DNA from: Warburgia ugandensis
Taxonomy: Eukaryota; Streptophyta; Magnoliopsida; Canellales; Canellaceae
NCBI GenBank assembly: GCA_035236585.1
Contig: CP141127.1
Location: 73,079,495 to 73,143,494 of the forward strand
Length of the DNA stretch: 64,000 nt
Direction: 5' to 3'
Translations under genes and position numbers: made by a program
The notes under the pieces: generated by a model
Database searches by the model: none
What the model saw: the letters and a program-made list of their open reading frames with translations, nothing else
Told to the model about the DNA's origin: nothing
Shown: in pieces, positions 51,992-64,000 of the stretch
How positions within the stretch are numbered: the first letter of the stretch is position 1
Layout of the letters: each line of letters begins with the position of its first letter

Positions 51992-52445
51992 CAGAGAGAA
52001 GAGGTTTCTTAAACATGAAAAACTAAGATGACCTAATCTATTATGCCATAGGATAATTTCAATAGAAATAGAAACAAATTCACTACTTAAAGCTAGAGCA
52101 TGTTTATTTACTTGTTAATTATCCTCCAGGTAGTACAAGCCCTCACCTACATTAGCACTGCCAATCATCATCCCCAAAAGTAAATCCTGAAACTCACAAT
52201 ATGATTTATAGAACTTAGCCACAAAATCTTCTATTAATTTTCTAATAGACACTAGATGTTAAATTAGGAACATGAAGTATAGAGTTTAGTGTCATATTAG
52301 AAAATTGAATAGATCCTTTTCTAGCAACAATTGATAGAGATCCATCAACAACATGAATTATGAAATTTCCAAGCAATGTTGTGTATGTAGAAAACCACTT
52401 ATGTTATCTAGTCATGTGATCAAAAGCCCTTGAATCTGACACTAG
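51992..52445 (-). pseudogene. Copia GAG-pre-integrase and protease, 5' part of split element
   Basis: On the minus strand, reading into the chromovirus junction, the frame gives HNRLGHLSFSCLRNLFSLC, the zinc-binding start of a copia integrase, which resumes at 42189 on the other side (KNKVVNSFHCKTC). Upstream, 52404-52460 reads VSDSRAFDHMT, the copia protease active-site region (usually DSGA.DHMT) with Gly changed to Arg. Coding similarity is lost near 52445. Confidence 0.82.
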
Positions 52446-52449
52446 TGTG

Positions 52450-53650
52450 TCCCAAGAATCAAGGATCAACAGTGGATCAAGATTGATCAAAGATAATAAA
52501 GGTATAAATGATGTTAGAAAGTTGGCTTTACTCATTGAAAAGCAACAAAAAGATGTGAATAAAAGTGTGGGTAGATCATATAGGAGAAAGAATTCTTTCA
52601 ATCCAAAACATGGTTCTAATATTAAATGGACGCCCAACATAAAAGCTCAACAAAATCAAACTAAGCTTTAAAATAACAAGCAGATAATACCATCTAATGT
52701 TGATTCAAAGTAATGTTATAGGTGCTAAAGGTAAGGATATATTGCCTCTAACTGTCTAAACCAAAAAGTGGTTACTTTTGTTGATGAATTTGAGTATGAA
52801 GAAGGGGATTCACCTTTAGGTTTTGAAGAAGAAGAAGAATTTAGCATTCATGTAAATCAAGGAGATATGTTGATAGTGCAAAGGGGCTTAAGCACAATCC
52901 ATAAAGATCATGATTGGCTTTACTACACTGTCTTCCATACACGATGTACTTCAGAAGTAAAGATAAGTAATGTGATCATAGACAATGATACGTGGAATGT
53001 GGCCTCAACTGAATTAGTCAACAAGTTAAAACTAAAAATGGAGCCTTATTTTCAACCTTACAAACTTAGGTGGTTGGACAAGGGACATCTATTCAAGGTA
53101 ACGTGTAAATGCTTAGTTTTCATTTCTATTGTAAGTTGATATAATGATGACATTTGATGTGATGTTGGACCGATGGAAGCTTTCCACTTATTATTGGGTA
53201 AACCATGGAAATTTTATATGAGAGCTCAACATGATGGGTTCTAAAATACTGATTATTTTACATTCCATGGCAAAAAAATAGTTTGTGCACCCCTAAAGCT
53301 TGAAGTCCTTTAAAAATCTTCTGAAGTGATTCACTTTTGCATCAAAGAAATAGATAAATCTTGCATCAAAGTATTTTATGTTGCACGTACAAATGTTGAG
53401 CTAGATAATGCATCTTTTGTTAATGATTTGCAAGAAGACACTTCCATTGTATGTGATATCTTAATATTGGAGAGGTATGATTCTATTCTATCATAATCCA
53501 TTCTATATATGGATGAGTAGGACCATGATAAAGTACCTACCTTTGATAATTATCCTAATGATAAGGACTTCATGAGTAATTCTTTGTTTGGTTGAAAAAA
53601 CAAAGCATTGAAATTGTTGAAGTTACAAATACAAAATTGCTTGAGAATTA
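52450..53650 (+). pseudogene. Plus-strand Ty3/gypsy gag-protease remnant
   Basis: Opposite orientation to its neighbours. At 52700-52760 a decayed CCHC knuckle (CYRC...GYIASNC, interrupted by stops) follows a basic gag tail (52447-52671, SYRRKNSFNPKHG). The frame at 52768-53139 is acidic, then LIVQRGLSTIHKDHDW and FHTRCTSEVKISNVIIDNDT, where the Asp-Gly-Gly/Ser protease triad has become DND, then LVNKLKLKMEPYFQPYKLRW. After a stop, PMEAFHLLLGKPWKF matches the protease tail. RT is absent: the sequence is cut at about 53670 by another LTR. Confidence 0.8.
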
Positions 53651-53855
53651 AGACCTCGTTAGTGTTTCTGTGTGACATGGGTTTTTATAACACTTTCTAA
53701 ATTCTTTTTGAAATGAGGAGCCCCAAGTTTGAAAACAATTTAGAAAACAAACATCAAAAACATTTTCATGAAATTCATTATAACCGAGTATCAACCTTCA
53801 ACTCACTATTTATTTATAATTTAGTCTAATTTATATACCTTGAAAAACTAAAAAT

Positions 53856-53876
53856 ATATATATATATATATATATT
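53856..53876. repeat. (AT)n microsatellite
   Basis: Short tatata run near the left end of the long LTR. Comparable AT runs occur in the chromovirus LTRs at about 42732 and 49914. Confidence 0.9.
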
Positions 53877-54347
53877 TTTAGGTAAACCATTTAGAAATAA
53901 ATTTACTTCTTTAGGATCCATCCAATCAACAGCTACAATCTTTGCATTGTTGCAAATAGAAGTCCAAATATACCACGTACATATATAGTCTAAGCGGGAT
54001 TAAAGCATACCCTCGACAAAAGATATCTCAATCATCTACTTGTCTAATCCTTCTTCACTCTTATATATCACTTTAAATATCTAAGGCATTGCAAAAATAG
54101 CACAATGCCTCAACAAGCTATGCTTGGTAGGTATGTAGACATTTAATAATAGTAATAACTTGAGAAAATAAATATGCAACACACGGTCTAGGTGCTAGAG
54201 TCTCAAAAGCTTGCAATAATCAATTTCACATGAAAACAATGCTAACATTGTTTCCAATAATAATGATAAAAAATGATGCAATAAATCATGGAAATCATGT
54301 GAAGCCAATTAATATAACAAATAATAATACAAAGCATCAAGGCTCAT

Positions 54348-56793
54348 TGATGAGTGTCTAATTTTGCATAAAAACCACTTAGTTAGTTATGCGTGTGTTA
54401 TAACTTATAAGGGTAAATTAGGTTTTTTGACCTAAATACGTAACACATGCATTTTTAACCTAATGATTCAAAAAGTTCATATTTTGTAGGTCCATAGGCT
54501 AATCTGAGGTAATTGTGTTATTAATTATATTTTTCTAGAATTTAATTAGAGTTTTTTACTTTTTATAGGAAGTGAGATGGTGATCTGATGGCTAAGATCG
54601 GTCGGGATAAAAATGGAATATCAAGATCAAAAGATCGAATCAAAGCCTGAAAGTCATCAATTTAACATGAGATTAAGGTTGAGATCATCTTTCGGATAAG
54701 CAATGGATGCAATTAAAGGACCCTAAGATGGCCAAAGTGGGCCAATGCATAAGCCATGCAAAGTCCACCACCTTTGCATGGGTTTCGCTTAAGCCACTTA
54801 GCCATATTCAAGCCATGAATAAGAGAAAAAGCTAAGGAGTCAATCCAATCACCAAAGCAAAGGAAATGAGCCATCAAGTTAAGACAAGAGAGTCATCTAA
54901 GCCAACATGAAGTTAAGCCAATGGAGTCCTCAAAGTTAGCCATCAAAGCCACATGAGCTAAGCTAAATGGAAGGCCATGATTGGTGGAGAATTTGAAGAA
55001 TTATAAATGGGATTTATGGGAATATTTTGAAAAGAATTAAAGGAAAACTCACTAGGATAAGGTGGCATGTGGATCAATAGGAAGAGTTTTTCATATTTTT
55101 CCCACTTTTTCCTCACTTTCTATCTCATCCCTAAGATGCACCATGAATTTCACTTTCCATTGAAGAGACCTACCTTTTTAAGACTCCTCCACCTTCCTAA
55201 ACTCCCATTCAAACCACCCAACCAATGCCAAAGTCTCAGGAAATTACTTAATCAATTAAATTCCCCCATCTCACCTCACTTTCCTATCCTTTCCTACTCA
55301 TCTCTTTCCTCCCACCTTCTCTTCTCTTTCCTACCTTATCCCATCCACCCACTTCCCCTAATTGAAGGAGCTTCAATGATTTTTTAAGGGAGGAGATGCC
55401 TTCCCCTAAAAATAAGGCATCTCCCCACCTACTTGTACTCAAAAGGCAGCCAACCTATCCCACCTTCCATCTCTCATAAAACCCTAGCTACCCACCCATC
55501 CTAGCCATTCAATTTCCTTTAGTTTCATCCCCACCATACCTCTAACTTAGGTTACCCTAAATAATATAGGAAAAAATATATAAAAGACATAAAAAAAATC
55601 TAAAGTTAAGGCAACTCTCCTTTGGGAGGAAAAAGACGCCTCCCTTACTTTGGAGGGGGCGTCCTCTTCCTCTACTCTCTCTTTTCTCTTTTATGCCTTA
55701 AGTTTTCTTCTCCTTTGGGTGGTTGTTCTTCTTTCCCAAGATAGGGCTGTAGCTCTTCAAGTGTTCCACGCCTTACTTTTGACTGCATCCTTTGATTCTT
55801 GCACTTTAGCTTTCGGCTTGGTTGTCATCAATTTGTTTCTCCTTTGTTGTTTGTTTATGTTCCTTGTTTACCTTTTTGAAGTGTATTTAGTTGAAGCCTC
55901 AGATCCTTGAGTTTAAAGGACACTAATCTCTTGAATGATATCCAAGAGATAGGGGACTTTAGATCAAGTGTTATTGATTTTTGTATGATGCATTGATGAA
56001 GAGTGAAAAAGTCTAGTTGGTTGATTATTAATTTTTGTATGATGCACACACCTCTTGGAGGATGTGCACCTAACATTGTAAATTTGTCATTCAATCAATT
56101 ACATCTTTGTTTCAATATTAATGGTGCAAAGTTCATGATTATACTACTTGCTTTAAACTTTATGTTTCATGGATGTTTCAATTAATTCTTCATGTTCAAG
56201 TTTGTACATCATTTATCTCTTGATTTTGCATGCTTTATATAGTTGTTTGCTTGATTAGAATTCCATGCTTTAGTTAAAGTAGTTTCATAGAGTCAATTAT
56301 AGTTTAGTTCATCCCTTAGTTCATGAAGCCTTTCCATGCTTCATACATGCACTTTTTCCATAGTTATTTTCATGCATAATTCTCAAGTACATGTGCGTCA
56401 CGTTTATATGTTTAGTTAATTTGTTTAGTTCATGAATAAGTTTAGCTCTCCATGTTTTAGGTTTAGTTGCATGCAAGGATAGTTTAAATTATTTCCAATC
56501 ATAGTTTTTTTAGAATGTTCTAATTTTAGAAAGTTTTCATTTAGGAAAGTTTTATTTTTAAAAAGTGTGTTTTAGGAAAGTTGTTAATATTAGCATGTTT
56601 TAAAATTTTGCATAATTTCCATCTTCACGTGTTAATTTCCATTTTTTATTTTAGGAAAAGATCTGTTGAATTTGGCTAGGTTAGATAATTTAAAGTAGGG
56701 ACCACTAATCATAAATCTGTTTGATTCCTCATGGGATCGACCTCCTTGAGTGAATTACTACTATCGATTCATGTGAGTTTAACTTAAAAATCA
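54348..56793 (+). mobile_element. Nested LTR-like insertion with 10-bp flanking repeat
   Basis: Starts tgatgagtgtctaattttgc and ends aacttaaaaatca. It is flanked by a perfect 10-bp repeat caaggctcat (54338-54347 and 56794-56803). A tcatgggatcgacctccttg block near the 3' end parallels that of the solo LTR at 9639-11904, suggesting a solo LTR of the same broad Ty3/gypsy type. A 10-bp duplication is longer than the usual 5 bp, so the class is not certain. Small frames (55067-55387, 55650-55910) show no domain. Confidence 0.65.
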
Positions 56794-56960
56794 CAAGGCT
56801 CATGAATATGCCAATACATAGTATTGAAAACTCAAGAATATCTCCATGTAAATATGCAAATCATCAAGGAGGGACACCCTAACACATTGGTCCCACAAGT
56901 GTACCATACAATTGTAGGTCCGATCATGAGTACTCATGCCTATCCTCAAGGCATTATCAC

Positions 56961-59838
56961 TGTGACATTCGGGTTTTTCTAACACTTTTTCAAAAAATCT
57001 TTTGCAACTGTGAGGCCCCGGGTTTGAAAAAAAAAAACTATTTAGAAACCAAACAGTGGAAACATGTTTCAAGAGAAAATTTAAATAAATAAAAAAATTC
57101 ATGAGTATCATTTTTCTTTTAAAAAATAAGAATTTTTAGAGAAATGAGTGCTACATTTCTACTAAAAATTCTGTGAGTCTCTCTTGTATTTTGGACACAA
57201 CACATTTTAAGCATACAATGTAATACCTAATAAACACAATATATGTGAAATCACAAAGAAAACTCCGTCTCTCTCCAAAATACATCCACACACACATGTT
57301 TGCTTATATTTAAATAAAAAGAAATATTTTGTAGTGCCAAAAGTCTAGGAATTTAACCAACATCCCCAAGACCACTCCAGACATAGCCACTTCACTTTAA
57401 CTCTAATTTACATGCCAAAATATAAATAAAGCAAAGTCATATTAAGTCAACAATACATCAGTTTACAAGATCATCAACTACATTGCAAACTTGTTTATTA
57501 TACCTTTCATGCTCTTCTCTTTAGATCTTTATCACAATCTTCTATTCCTGTGTCTCATTTCTTCAAACATAGGACATTGTAAACAATTTACAATGTCTTA
57601 GTTAGCTTGCGCTTGTGTAGGTAGTTTCATCATCAAAATACAAAGTTTATACAGTTTCAAATCCAAAAAGGATACATAATTGCATGTTATGCAATTTAGT
57701 AGAATATGAATCATAATGAGTAGTATAATGAACTTTGAAATCTGACCCATGCCTTACAAATCAATGTCATACCAAACTAGTTCAAATTATCAATTTCAAT
57801 ATCCATGCATACTGTTTCAAAAATAATAATAACCTTTGCGAAGCATTTTATAAGATATGGAAGATCACCACAACTCATATCAAGCATCAACTCATAATAT
57901 AGTCATCCAAACTAAATAGTGAATCATCATCAAAATCAATCAAGGAAAAGCATTTAAACCATGGAATGCTTAAATCCAAATAATGTATCTCAATAAGTAC
58001 ATATATAAATATTATCCCCTGAATCTCTTTGACATCTCACTAGTGTAGAAACACTCGTAATCTGGCTGCCTACCATTGGTCATGAGTACTCATTATAGAC
58101 CTGAAATCTCAAGGTGCCACGCACCTACGCTATTACACTATAAATACACATCTCAAAATTATTGACCCTTTGTGTGACAGACAAGAACTAATCAAGTCCA
58201 TGGCCATCACACTAATACTAAGTAGATAGACTCCTAACACTGTGTGAGTAATGGGTACACGGTGCCTCAGGCCATGATCTTCCCCATGATGTCACTGTAA
58301 CCTGGATTTAGCCTTTTTTCAGCTAGGTATTTAACACACATATACTATTTTGGAAGAAGGATGATCAGTCCTCAATCTCCTAACACAGCGTCCACTAGCC
58401 CCAATATGTATGTCATAAAATAATAATATTAGGCATCATCACATGCTGATATAATTGATAAAACCATAGAAAATCCTTGCATTATTTAAATCAAGCAATT
58501 TAAATCTCATGATACGATATAGCCATGTAAAAAGAAACCCTTACAAGGGTTGAATTGAGGATTCCACCTTCCTCGTTATTTCCAAACTCATGAAGTCCAT
58601 GTAGTTTCAAATATGTTTTCATGTGCAAGTTTCAAATTTGATAGTAAAACAACATGGCATTCCAAACAAGTAAGTTGCATGAAATACAAATATGCTAACT
58701 ACATAAGTCAGAAATATCAAAATCCCAAATTTTAGGCATTTTCAAATATGATAAAGTAGTCATCAAAGGTATCTATTTTTCATGAAAGTATATAGATGTT
58801 AAAACAACCTACCTCCCTTATCGTTCTTCACGATTTTGTTATATCCCTCCAATCTATTCATTGATCAATCTGTCGATATTCTAGATTCCTTGTCCATGTC
58901 AAGTTATATTATCAATTACAAAAAAGAATCTATTCTAGCCCTAATTTGACAGTCCAGATAATTTGATAATCACGGAACCGTTAGGTTTTTGTGATTCGTC
59001 GCTCATCAACTACCAAAATCACACGACCTCAGCCATTTTGGTTGTTGATCTACTCTCCACATCATCGATTGTAGATCAATTATCCATTAAATACTAGTAT
59101 CTTTACTAAATAAAGGTCAGTGTGCATAACGGTGGCATCTGATTACCGATCAGGCATTGCCAGGTCCCCTTTCCTTTAATATCTAAACAGACAATTGAGA
59201 TTATTTTATCAATTTTCATCTAGATCTTTCAATTTCTACCATATACAAGTTAATTCAATGTTTCAAAACTCATATCATTGATTAAACCTCAAGAAGTCAC
59301 TATTTAAGCAGTGATATATCATATAGCTGAGATTGTCTGAACGATTTCAGACCTAGATCAATAGTCTTAGTTAAATCTCAACTATAAATGGCACTTATTT
59401 ACCTATTCCTAAGTTTGGATTAAGAAATAAACGGTTGAATCATCCAAAAAAACTAGATCTAGCATAAAACGTAAGATTTAGCTTAAAATTTCACCCTTGG
59501 ATGAGCCAGATTGACATCATTTGCTAGTGAAAACCACCATTATCCCCTCGCATGCTACTCTCGTCTTGATCAATAGCTAATAATGATGTAGATCATCCAA
59601 TTTTCTTAAGGTTTTGGTTCTTGCTTATGCACTGAAGAGATTGATTGGCTTGGATCAACAATTCAAGTGGTCGTCTTCTCTGGCGAAACCTTGCAACTCC
59701 GACGAACACAAAAACCCTATTTTTCTCCTCCACCAGTGTACCAGGTTTCTTCGGCGCATAGGGTTTCTCTCCCCTTCTCTCTTTCCTCGCTCTTCTCCTT
59801 CTCCTTCTTCCCCTCTTCTTTCTTCTTCTCCCATCGAT

Positions 59839-59912
<74 letters not shown>

Positions 59913-60287
59913 GTTTGAGAACGGACTGGATGATCTATTTGTTCTGTTTAAGTGGGGAGCGGTGCCCGTATCAAATATGGCCCCCCTCTGTTCTAGCCAT
60001 TTCTTCTTCTCTCTGTTTTAGGCATTTCTTCTTCTTCTTCTTTTCTATCTTAATTTTACAAAAATGCTCTTCATATTTAAAGTAGCATAACTTCTTCATT
60101 TGAACTCTGATTTTAGTGTTCCTTATGTCGTTGGAATTGTATCGATGTGTACTTTTCATTTTTGATAGTTTTAAGTCCAAATTTTTAGTTTTCATACTCA
60201 ATCTTATTGAATTAAATTTATGATTTTTATCTCAAATAAAATATAATATATTATACAAAAAAGAACTCAAAATTGAGGGTTGTTGCA
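56961..60287 (-). mobile_element. Nested solo LTR, about 3.3 kb, related to the surrounding LTR
   Basis: Begins tgtgacattcgggtttttct, the same terminus type as 53671, and shares the next block (aacactttt...gaggccc..gggtttgaaaa). It ends gggttgttgca at 60287. A near-perfect TSD, atcac (56956-56960) and gtcac (60288-60292), flanks it. No internal genes are seen, so it is a solo LTR. It contains a (TC)n array at 59839-59911. Confidence 0.68.
59839..59911. repeat. (TC)n microsatellite
   Basis: About 36 dinucleotide units within the nested solo LTR. Confidence 0.96.
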
Positions 60288-62866
60288 GTCACACCTATGT
60301 ACATAGGGATATATCTATCTTGGTGTACTCATAGTGCTGCATGAAAACACAGAACAACCATATGGACTGCTATGCTGCAATAATAAACCCTCCCATGTAT
60401 ACTAATTGTTGCTCCCTGTCGACACTAAAGTGGGAGGCTAAGTGTTTGTCGCCCATGGGAGAGTATCAAACTTGATGTGCGGGAGTTCCGTGATACCACC
60501 CTACAAATTCACCTTTCTATGGGCTAGTGTCTATCATCTCACAATGTCAAAGGGCGGGTGGCCCACCCTACATCCCTCCTAGCTTAACGTCCACCAAGTA
60601 GAAGCACTTGTTAAAAATCTACAAAATCATGCAAATCACTCAATATCTAAAAATCAAGAGATGAAAAGAAAATATCTGATGCACAAAACATAGGAGCAAT
60701 TGTGGCTTGCATGCCAAAGCACTAACCCTATCACAAAGTCAATTTCTCAAGGACCAGCCACCAAACCTCCTTAATGGGTCTGCCATAAAACATAAGTGAT
60801 ACAACAAATCATCTGAAGTCTTAATACATAGTAACAACGTTGTCATAAACTAATGTCCTTTATAGACAATGAAGTCATATTCGAAATCATGTATTTTCAT
60901 TATCGCTTATGAAATAATTGTATTTATATAATAAAGGTCATGTGTCTATGGAGATGTGGAAATCAAGGTAATCATGCTCATGTGAAAAGTGTATATGCCG
61001 AACAATAATTTCAACAAGGTCATAGTGCAATAATAAGCTGCATCATTTTGGATAACAATACAATGAAATCAATATAATGATAATCCATAATTTTTATAAA
61101 AAAAACATACTAATATTAGATGTCGTCACCTACCTCAAAACAGGGGACTAATCCCTTATGGCATGCAACCTCTATAGTATGTGTAGTCGGGCTTTATTGT
61201 CAAATCACACATATTACATATCATCACTTACTACTCTTACCATCTCATTTTTTATTTAGATCGTCTTTGATCATCTTAAATTTATATGGTGTTACATTTA
61301 CTCATCACTGATCATAGATCCGTCTCTTCATGTTATGTCTAGTCATCATATCATAGTTGTAGATTAAAGATTGATGGCCTAGATCACTAGATTTCAATTT
61401 ATCTCCTCTAATCTATCTCATAGATAGTCCTCTCATTTTAATGATTGATCCATTGATCTGATAATTAGTCTGATCGTGATTAGTCATATCAATGGTTTCT
61501 ACTACTTCCAAGATCCGATCTTACTAAATTTGATGTTATTGCAAATAATCCAATAACTAAATTAGTTTAATTATCCATTTTGAGGTTTGACTTAACTTGA
61601 TAGCATGTAATTTGTAGGTTTCCTAAAGTCCAATTGCCTCTCTCTAGTTTCTGCTTAGATTTGATGGTTAGATCTTGCTCTGATCGATTTGATGTATGTT
61701 TCTTGTCGTATCCTATGGTACAAATTTATAAATCTTGGTTTACTATGATAATCTAACCATTAGATCATTTCATTTACCTTGTTAGATCATCAATTTAGAC
61801 ATTTATTAAGGTTTGGATATTTTTTATTTGTCATATCAATGTTTCTTAACTAATCTAAGGTTAATCTTAATCATTTTAGAGTTTTTGGAATAGTTTAACC
61901 ACTAAATCGATCCCATTACTACCTTAAGTGACTTAATCATCTGTGTTTGGATCTGATATGTCTTGATCCTACATATCCTCATTGTTTTCTAAAATCCAAT
62001 TGTGTATTAGTACTTAATCCATTGATCTGATTCTTAGATCTAATTCTGATAAGTCAGATTCTTGGTTTTTACTTCATTTAATAGTTTTGATCATGATTTA
62101 AGTTTTTTGGATGATCTAACTATTAGATCAAACTATATACTTTACTAGATCATCTAATTGATCAATTTCTAAGGTCTGGTCAATTTTGATCTAATAGATT
62201 TGAGTTATTCTCTGATTTTTAGGTTTTGATCAGTTCAAGATGTGTTCTAATCTTAAATTTTATTGCATAATTATGTACGTTTCGTTGAGAGGAATCTAAC
62301 AGATGTTTCGGATCAAAACTTGGAGTTATAGTGCTCTCTAAATTGAAAATCTAAGTTTTAGAAAAATTTCAGTGGTTCAGATTGAATCTGGACAAGAACA
62401 AGCCATAAGATGACATCACCAAGATGCACTAGATCTGTGATGCACCTCCCAGTTGCAACGATGCATTTCACAGTCACCAAGATGCAGTTGCATTCTGGTG
62501 GCGCATTACCCTTGTGCGTCTTGTAAGCAAAATTTCAAGAAAAAAATTTGGACTAGGAAATCTTACTCATCCAATCCTTTTCATACAAATCTATGGCTAT
62601 TATAATCTAATTATTACTGTTTTGAGGGTTTTTTATATTTGAAGCCCCACCATTTCATCGGACAGCTCAGATCTTCTATCTGAGTCCTCCTTGAGATGGG
62701 TGTTTCCAGCCTAATCAGTTCTTTCCGATAGCACTTCTCGAGCCAAAAAACCAATCAGGCCCAAGCAAGGAGGAGAAAAGGAGTGAGAATAAGAGGAAGG
62801 GAGAAAAATTACCTAACTAAAGCGGGAGAAGGTCACCAAAAATGAAAGAGGGGAAAGGAGAAAAAA

Positions 62867-62872
<6 letters not shown>

Positions 62873-62960
<88 letters not shown>
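62873..62960. repeat. (AG)n microsatellite, first of two
   Basis: About 43 units, in the right part of the long LTR, 150 bp from a second AG array. Confidence 0.96.
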
Positions 62961-62963
<3 letters not shown>

Positions 62964-63103
62964 GTTGCTAGGGCTCTAGCATGGCGTCAGTAGCAGATAA
63001 GTCACTGGTTGTTGCAATGGCAATGGGAAAAAGGAGGAAGGGGGTGTCTTGGTGGTTGCATAGGCATGGGACTCAATGCAGTCCAACGCCGACATTGATG
63101 GGG

Positions 63104-63105
<2 letters not shown>

Positions 63106-63197
<92 letters not shown>
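63106..63197. repeat. (AG)n microsatellite, second of two
   Basis: About 45 units. It produces the spurious Glu-Arg repeat frames at 62981-63316. Confidence 0.96.
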
Positions 63198-63200
<3 letters not shown>

Positions 63201-63632
63201 GTGGGAGAAAATGCAAGAAACTACATTTAAAGCTCTCTTTTTTAATCACTACTACTAGAAATATGGGTAATCATTGCATTTATTTCATGAAAGATTTGTT
63301 TTGCATTTATGGCTGACAAGTTATTCATAATTGAGTGTCACATCACGTGGGTCACATCTAAAGTTAATTTTTTATTTTATCCTTTAATTAATTTAAATTA
63401 ATTACTTTAATTAAAATAATTATGAATTTTTTTATCTAAACTAATTTCGACATACTTAGTGTTGTTGGATTTATTTTTTCGAGTAGACTACCAATGTTGA
63501 TGTTCCAATGGTCAATTTTGTATCCTTCATTAGTTATCTTTAAAATTTAAAATATTACAAATTTAATTATGTGTTTCTCCTTTTCAATTCAACCCCTTTA
63601 GATAAAATAAATTAAAAATTAGGGGTGTTACA

Positions 63633-64000
63633 TCCTTCCCTCATTGAAATTTCATCCTCGAAAATTTTTCAGTACATCTCTATATAATTATCTCAATATG
63701 TGCCTTACTCATTTCACCTTTGGTCTCCCAAGCTCGTCAAATCAATGCTATCATAATATTTTAACCACATTTTGACAATTCTTTCCATGCCATCTTTTGG
63801 ATCATTCTGAATGGCTTATTGTCTCCTTGTAAATTTGAATTCTCATAAGTCCTTAACACTCATAGGATTCTCAACTGCAAACTCTAAATTCCAACAGTGT
63901 TTATTAATGTAGGCTTTTTATTTTTTAAACCAATAAAATTTGCTTTCACTACACACTCTAATAATCTACCTTTACTTGTTAATATATCATCACTACTCTA
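63633..64000 (-). pseudogene. 3' end of gypsy pol, continues beyond the window
   Basis: On the minus strand the sequence from about 63690 to 63740 parallels 44760-44815 of the chromovirus (the integrase end, with a plus-strand ctcccaagctcgtc block where the chromovirus has cttcccaagtttcttc). It is broken by stops. This is the internal end of the element whose 3' LTR is 53671-63632; the rest lies outside the window. Confidence 0.55.

Larger units (their letters stand above)
39150..52445 (-). mobile_element. Ty1/copia element split by a gypsy insertion
   Basis: Copia element on the minus strand whose coding halves lie on either side of the chromovirus at 42195-51991. The 3' side holds a probable 3' LTR (about 39150-39377), a purine tract (complement of 39378-39390), RNase H, RT and integrase. 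The 5' side (51992-52445) holds the GAG-pre-integrase and protease. Joining the sides at the cagag duplication gives one continuous frame across the junction. No 5' LTR or gag is seen: beyond about 52445 the sequence changes to a plus-strand gypsy remnant. Confidence 0.83.
53671..63632 (-). repeat. Very long LTR of a second minus-strand gypsy element, with nested insertions
   Basis: Left end tgtgacatgggtttttataa resembles the chromovirus LTR start. Right end aggggtgttaca is followed at 63633 by a sequence that on the minus strand is a purine-rich tract (aatgagggaagga) abutting TGTAACACCC, the typical Tekay/Del PPT-LTR junction. Two insertions (54348-56793 and 56961-60287) lie inside, so the original LTR was about 4.2 kb. 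No coding sequence is supported within it. The left boundary relies on the similarity of termini. Confidence 0.6.

Noticed and set aside
62981-63316. Frame with a Glu-Arg repeat
   Set aside because: It is a translation of the (AG)n arrays.

Overview
This window is plant nuclear DNA. The evidence is a receptor-like kinase of the LRK10-like (rust-resistance Lr10-type) family with a spliced short first exon, a second multi-exon gene with GT-AG introns, plant-type Ty1/copia and Ty3/gypsy LTR retrotransposons primed by initiator methionine tRNA, RTE-clade LINEs, and at least eight copies of the tRNA-related plant SINE known as Au. The sequence is AT-rich and full of long CT/AG, AT, GTA and GAA microsatellites. 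The species cannot be read from the sequence; an angiosperm is safe. I see no bacterial operons, CRISPR arrays, rRNA or tRNA genes.

Only two host genes are supported, both on the minus strand. (1) 15834-17165: a two-exon LRK10-like kinase with a membrane anchor but no ectodomain, carrying a non-RD catalytic loop. (2) 24047-28349: a five-exon gene for a proline-rich, multi-pass membrane protein of about 318 residues. I assembled it by following splice sites and phase; its function is not recognised.

The rest is mostly transposable elements, many nested. 2891-5690: copia remnant (minus) hit by two Au SINEs. 7553-15083: a 7.5-kb Tnt1-like copia element (plus) with both LTRs, PBS, PPT and TSD ttata, split within its coding region by a 2.27-kb solo LTR (9639-11904, TSD cttca). 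19970-20668 and 33395-36520: RTE LINE copies, with a roughly 50-bp RTE tail in an intron at 26163. 39150-52445: a copia element (minus) interrupted by a nearly complete 9.8-kb Tekay/Del-like chromovirus (42195-51991, minus) with 2.5-2.7-kb LTRs, PBS, PPT and TSD cagag. 52450-53650: a plus-strand gypsy gag/protease remnant. 53671-63632: a very long LTR of another minus-strand gypsy element, itself containing two further LTR-like insertions (54348-56793 and 56961-60287); its internal region runs off the right edge.

The intergenic stretches 1-2330, 5691-7552, 15084-15833, 17166-18221, 21856-24046, 28600-33394 and 36700-39149 show no convincing genes beyond the SINEs, tandem repeats and hairpin listed. 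I found no clear sign of a novel multi-gene biological system. The most informative observations are the splice-assembled membrane-protein gene, the ectodomain-less kinase, and the layered retrotransposon insertions whose junctions can be read to the base.
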